DNA of 8,988 nt. It comes from Clostridia bacterium (GTDB lineage: Bacteria; Bacillota_A; Clostridia; Oscillospirales; CAG-272). The translations under genes and the position numbers were made by a program. The stretch spans positions 1-8,988 of the forward strand of contig JAFTRB010000002.1 of the NCBI GenBank assembly GCA_017462445.1. The letters are read 5' to 3'. Positions within the stretch are counted from its first letter, which is position 1; the number at the start of each line of letters is the position of its first letter. Below the pieces are notes generated by a model. That model saw only the letters and a list, made by a program, of their open reading frames with translations. It was not told where the DNA came from and did not search any database. Positions 6,337 through 8,988 of the stretch are shown here, piece by piece.

Positions 6337-7371
6337 ATGAAGCTTGAAAAGATTGTTGTTGCTGTAATTGGCCTTGGAATGGGCGCGCATCATCTTCGCG
6401 GCGCTATCAACTGCGGCTGCGAGGTTGGTCTTATCTGTGATATCAAGCCCGAGCGCCTTAAGGAGATTGGCGAGGAGCTTAATATTCCCGAGGAGAAGAG
6501 AACCACCGACTGGCACGATATCCTTACCGACAAGGAGATCAACGCGGTTATTATCGCAACACCCGACCAGCTCCACTGCGAGATGGTTGTTGCCTGCCTT
6601 GACGCAGGAAAAAATGTTATGTGTGAGAAGCCTCTGGCGCTTATAAGGCCCGATCTTGACAAAATCGTTGCCGCTGTTGAGGCACACCCCGAGAGCAAGT
6701 TTATGATTGGTCAGATTTGTCGCTTCACTCCCGCCTTTGTCAAGGCTAAGGAGTACATCGATTCGGGCAGAATCGGCGAGATCTACTTTGTAGAGAGCGA
6801 GTACGCGCACGACTACCTTCATATGTATGAGGCTGACCCCAACCACTGGCGTCTTGATCCCGACCGTCACGGCGTTGTTGGCGGTGGCTGTCACGCGGTT
6901 GACCTTCTTCGCTGGCTGACCGGCAGGGACCCCTACGAGGTATATGCATACGGAACGCACAAGCTTTTGCCGATGCTTCCCTACGATGATGCAACCGTTG
7001 CAATTATGAAGTTCCCTGACAATATTATGGGTAAGGTATTCTGCTCCACCGGCTGCAAGAGGAATTATACGATGCGTACTCTTGTATACGGTACAAAGGG
7101 TACTCTCATATTCGACAACAAGTCCGAGACAATGCAGGTCTTTGAGTGCGACGAGACCGGCCACGGCGGACACGATCCCGTTGATATCCCCGTTGAGGTC
7201 AACAACCACAACGCTGATGCGGAGATTGCCGCCTTCGCCAAGTCGCTTCTTGAGGATATTCCCGTTGAGATGACCGTTTATGAGGGAGCAAAGACGGTTG
7301 TTGCCTGCCACGCAATCGTGGAGTCCTCGGTTAGCGGCAAGATCGTTAACCCCGACTACAATCTCGGCTAA
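6337..7371 (+). CDS. Gfo/Idh/MocA-family oxidoreductase
   Basis: This 344-residue NAD(P)-dependent dehydrogenase is of normal family length and probably acts on a sugar, inositol or related polyol in the cytoplasm. The Rossmann domain has VAVIGLGMGAHH (8-19), a variant of the GxGxxG dinucleotide motif, then IIATPDQLH (72-80), and CEKPLAL (96-102), whose lysine is catalytic in the family. The C-terminal sheet domain contains GGGCHAVDLLRWLTG (182-196), with the conserved GGG-x-H-x2-D that holds the catalytic histidine (H186). The start is the ATG after GGAGG with 6-nt spacing, about 44 nt past the promoter; an in-frame ATG at 6166 lies upstream of that promoter and is not used. It stands alone between a divergent PocR-AraC regulator and a terminator. 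The substrate cannot be told from sequence alone. Confidence 0.92.
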   Translation: MKLEKIVVAVIGLGMGAHHLRGAINCGCEVGLICDIKPERLKEIGEELNIPEEKRTTDWHDILTDKEINAVIIATPDQLHCEMVVACLDAGKNVMCEKPLALIRPDLDKIVAAVEAHPESKFMIGQICRFTPAFVKAKEYIDSGRIGEIYFVESEYAHDYLHMYEADPNHWRLDPDRHGVVGGGCHAVDLLRWLTGRDPYEVYAYGTHKLLPMLPYDDATVAIMKFPDNIMGKVFCSTGCKRNYTMRTLVYGTKGTLIFDNKSETMQVFECDETGHGGHDPVDIPVEVNNHNADAEIAAFAKSLLEDIPVEMTVYEGAKTVVACHAIVESSVSGKIVNPDYNLG

Positions 7372-7548
7372 ATTTAGGCATAACCGAACAAAAAACAAAA
7401 AACACAAAGAGGCATTGTAATGAACTCCAGTAACACAGTGCCTCTTTTTTACTATATAGAAGCATGAATAATAATGTTGAAAACCTTGCGGTTTTCTTCG
7501 ATTTGATTAGAGTTTTTTGTTCTATCCTCCCTCGCTTCCTCTCGCAGT
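7371..7548 (+). repeat. Structured intergenic repeat, copy A
   Basis: This 178-bp unit starts at the stop codon of the oxidoreductase. It begins AATTTAGGCATAACCGAAC, then an A-rich run, the terminator hairpin (7406-7447), a variable link, and a second hairpin, GAAAACC (7479-7485) with GGTTTTC (7490-7496). The conserved tail then runs from TTCGATTTGAT to CTCGCAGT at 7548. Copy B repeats the head and tail almost base for base; only the link between them varies. The 63 nt at 7549-7611 between the copies are unique and hold no gene. Confidence 0.8.
7406..7450 (+). terminator. Terminator of the oxidoreductase (within repeat copy A)
   Basis: AAAGAGGCATTG (7406-7417) pairs with CAGTGCCTCTTT (7436-7447) over 12 bp with one U-G pair, around an 18-nt loop. 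A T-run follows through 7450. On the opposite strand the U-G pair becomes a C-A mismatch, so this structure is built for plus-strand transcripts. Confidence 0.8.
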
Positions 7549-7611
7549 ATGAAAATACAGCTTCGGGGCGCGATGAAGGATTTCTGCTCTAAATTCGTTT
7601 GCCGGCTGTCG

Positions 7612-7773
7612 AATTTAGGCATAACCGAACAAAAAAACAAGTGGGGCATTGTTTACATAGTGCCTCTTTTTTACTATGCAGAGAATTGAAATGTATTAAG
7701 GTTGAAAACCTTATGGTTTTCTTCGATTTGATCAGAGTTTTTTGTCCTATCCTCCCTCGCTTCCTCTCGCAGT
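7612..7773 (+). repeat. Structured intergenic repeat, copy B
   Basis: This 162-bp second copy has head AATTTAGGCATAACCGAAC at 7612, terminator hairpin GGGGCATT (7643-7650) with AGTGCCTC (7659-7666) and a six-T run, then the invariant hairpin GAAAACC (7704-7710) with GGTTTTC (7715-7721) and a tail ending at 7773. The tail differs from copy A at only two positions after the hairpin. Here AAGGTT (7698-7703) can instead pair with AACCTT (7707-7712), so two exclusive folds are possible. No gene precedes it directly, so its terminator would act on read-through RNA from copy A. Confidence 0.8.
7643..7672 (+). terminator. Terminator-like hairpin within repeat copy B
   Basis: GGGGCATT and AGTGCCTC form an 8-bp stem (two G-U pairs) with an 8-nt loop and a run of six T at 7667-7672. 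Both G-U pairs would be mismatches on the opposite strand. It lies upstream of the promoter for the metallo-beta-lactamase-fold gene and would insulate that gene from the oxidoreductase. Confidence 0.65.
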
Positions 7774-7812
7774 GCTGTTCAAAGATTGTTTACCCGAATA
7801 GGGCGCTGTCTA

Positions 7813-7841
7813 TTGCAAAATTACGCCTTTGGTGCTACAAT
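7813..7841 (+). promoter_or_regulatory. Extended -10 promoter of the metallo-beta-lactamase-fold gene
   Basis: TTGCAA (7813-7818), a 17-bp spacer ending in TGC, and TACAAT (7836-7841) give a good SigA promoter with an extended -10. Transcription would begin near 7848, leaving a leader of about 31 nt. The in-frame ATG at 7840 lies inside the -10, which rules it out as a start for this transcript. Confidence 0.75.
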
Positions 7842-7867
7842 GAAGAAAAAAGGCTGTAAAGAGGCTG

Positions 7868-7874
7868 AAGGAGG
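7868..7874 (+). promoter_or_regulatory. Ribosome binding site that sets the metallo-beta-lactamase-fold start
   Basis: AAGGAGG lies 4 nt before the ATG at 7879. Neither earlier in-frame start (TTG at 7786, ATG at 7840) has such a site, and both lie upstream of the inferred transcription start. Confidence 0.8.
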
Positions 7875-7878
7875 ATAT

Positions 7879-8751
7879 ATGCAGAGCTACACAAATGTAC
7901 CCAGGAGGGATGTCAATCTTGGACTTGGCGGAGGCAGGCTGATTCAAATTGCAGGCAGAACGCCGATACAGATGATGTCCTATATGATAGAGACGCCCGG
8001 GGGCGGTCTTATTATGATTGATGGCGGTAACTACCAAGAGCCCGAGGCGATGAACCTCTATGAGATGATAAGGGAGAGGGGTAGCAGAGTAGACCTGTGG
8101 TTTATCACCCATGCGCATATCGATCACTTCGGCGCGGTCAGCTACCTGATGGATAAGCTCTCGCCCTTTGATATCGAGATTGGCGCCTTCGTCTTTAATT
8201 TCCCCACCGCCGAGTGGTTGGCGAGGAAGCGCGATTCCGAGGGGGCGAAACGCTTCCTTGAGGGGGTGAAGAGGCAGGGCATCCGTGTTATAACGCCCGA
8301 GGTCGGTGATATTATCGAGTGCGGAGGGCTAACCGTGCAGATTCTCCACACACCGAGGGAGTACGAAGGTTATAGCTCGATGAACCCGACAAGCATTATA
8401 TTCAAGCTCCATTTCCCCGAGAGGGATGTGCTGATTTTGGGTGACTTCGACCGTGAGGGCGAGGAGGAGTATTTGAGCCTAGGCGACAGGGGCGCACTCC
8501 GCTGTGAGATCGTACAGATGGCGCACCACGGTCAGGATGGAATTTCAAAGGAATTCTATTCGCTCATTATGCCGAAGATTTGTCTATACCCCACGCCTCT
8601 TTGGCTCTGGGAGAATAACAAATACGCCTGCGACGATCCCGAGACAAGGGGAACCGGCCCGTTCCAAACCCTTGACACCCGTGCCTGGATGGAGGAGCTT
8701 GGCGTTGAGGCGAGCTACCGCCAGTTTGACGGAGATCTGTATTTCTCCTGA
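7879..8751 (+). CDS. Metallo-beta-lactamase-fold hydrolase (ComEC/Rec2-type MBL domain)
   Basis: This 290-residue protein carries the zinc-binding HAHIDH motif (78-83), preceded by GGGLIMIDGGNY (41-52). It then has MNPTSIIFKLHF (168-179), VLILGDFDREGEEE (184-197), whose aspartate is the usual metal bridge, and QMAHHGQDGI (213-222), a histidine motif typical of the ComEC-like branch of MBL hydrolases. No signal peptide or membrane segment is seen, so it is a cytoplasmic soluble enzyme, not the membrane protein ComEC itself. Members of the fold act on phosphodiesters, thioesters or lactones; the substrate here is not evident. The last 50 residues, including PLWLWENNKYACDDPETRG, I do not recognise. 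It has its own promoter; about 100 nt beyond its stop lies the third repeat copy. Confidence 0.88.
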   Translation: MQSYTNVPRRDVNLGLGGGRLIQIAGRTPIQMMSYMIETPGGGLIMIDGGNYQEPEAMNLYEMIRERGSRVDLWFITHAHIDHFGAVSYLMDKLSPFDIEIGAFVFNFPTAEWLARKRDSEGAKRFLEGVKRQGIRVITPEVGDIIECGGLTVQILHTPREYEGYSSMNPTSIIFKLHFPERDVLILGDFDREGEEEYLSLGDRGALRCEIVQMAHHGQDGISKEFYSLIMPKICLYPTPLWLWENNKYACDDPETRGTGPFQTLDTRAWMEELGVEASYRQFDGDLYFS

Positions 8752-8851
8752 TGATATCGGGGCAAGACCGGTAGCGTGTTAAATTTTTGTTGGTTGTATG
8801 TAAATAAATATATACATTTAAGAAAGGGGCTGCTTCATCGAGGCTACCCGT

Positions 8852-8988
8852 AAACAAAATGGACGAGGTGCAATAAATTTGTGCCTCGCCCATAACTTTT
8901 ATGTGAACTAAAAAAATCAAGGTTGAAAACCTACGGTTTTCTCCATTTTCATTAGGTTTTGTTTACTACCGCCGTTTCCTTCCGCCGA
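8852..8988 (+). repeat. Structured intergenic repeat, copy C (diverged, may continue past window)
   Basis: It has the same order of parts as copies A and B, with much sequence change. First comes a GTGCCTCG-type hairpin, CGAGGTGCAA (8864-8873) with TTGTGCCTCG (8879-8888), containing two G-U pairs. After a link come AAGGTTGAAAACC, the invariant GAAAACC (8925-8931) and GGTTTTC (8935-8941) hairpin, and a T- and C-rich tail ending TTTCCTTCCGCCGA at the edge. The first hairpin has no U-run, so it may not terminate. The 100 nt from 8752 to 8851 hold no gene. Confidence 0.65.

Noticed and set aside
6262..7407. A 381-codon open frame on the minus strand
   Set aside because: It lies wholly opposite the well-supported Gfo/Idh/MocA gene, has no family motifs and no ribosome binding site, and is a by-product of that gene's codon use.
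7452..7649. Minus-strand frame reading LREEAREDRTKNS, also open in repeat copy B
   Set aside because: The frame is shared by copies A and B only because they are near identical. The aligned region of copy C has single-base indels that break it, so the repeat is not kept as coding sequence.
7371..8988. CRISPR array or integron attC sites
   Set aside because: The units are about 160 bp, irregularly spaced and diverged, without short regular repeats, cas genes, an integrase or GTTRRRY core pairs.

Overview
The window looks like chromosomal DNA from a low-to-mid-GC Firmicute, most likely a gut-type Clostridia (Oscillospiraceae-like). This is inferred from strong AGGAGG-type ribosome binding sites, SigA-type promoters with 17-bp spacers, intrinsic terminators, and the gene mix (AraC and PocR-AraC regulators, a WbsX/GH99-like protein, an Amidase_6 protein, a Gfo/Idh/MocA oxidoreductase). 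No phage, transposase, CRISPR or tRNA/rRNA gene is visible.

Layout. 1-891 (minus): the N-terminal part of a secreted protein with two tandem concanavalin-like sugar-binding-type domains; it runs off the window. 892-1065: a divergent control region with a perfect consensus promoter and CAATATTG palindromes. 1066-1875 (plus): a cupin/AraC regulator, followed by a cluster of three hairpins. 2067-3205 (minus): a WbsX/GH99-like gene with a good promoter and RBS, broken near its 3' end by a one-base frameshift that separates it from its WNEWTE motif. 3425-4414 (minus): a stand-alone ATP-pyrophosphatase GMP synthetase subunit without the usual glutaminase domain. 4557-5129 (plus): a small cysteine-amidase-like protein. 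5165-5253: a MITE-like inverted-repeat element between convergent genes. 5273-6106 (minus): a PocR/AraC-type sensor-regulator, divergent from 6337-7371 (plus), a Gfo/Idh/MocA sugar-type dehydrogenase. 7372-7878: no gene, but two copies of a structured repeat and then the promoter of 7879-8751 (plus), a metallo-beta-lactamase-fold hydrolase. 8752-8988: a third, diverged copy of the repeat.

Functional reading. Two regulator/target pairs (secreted carbohydrate-type protein with AraC; dehydrogenase with PocR-AraC) and the GH99-like gene suggest carbohydrate sensing and use; this is inference from families and gene order. guaA is a housekeeping gene set among them. The clearest unexplained structure is the three-copy intergenic repeat at 7371-7548, 7612-7773 and about 8852-8988. 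Each copy holds a terminator-like hairpin whose G-U pairs favour the plus strand, followed by an invariant GAAAACC/GGTTTTC hairpin and a conserved tail. The divergent regulators also carry specific candidate operators. I do not see a convincing new multi-gene system.
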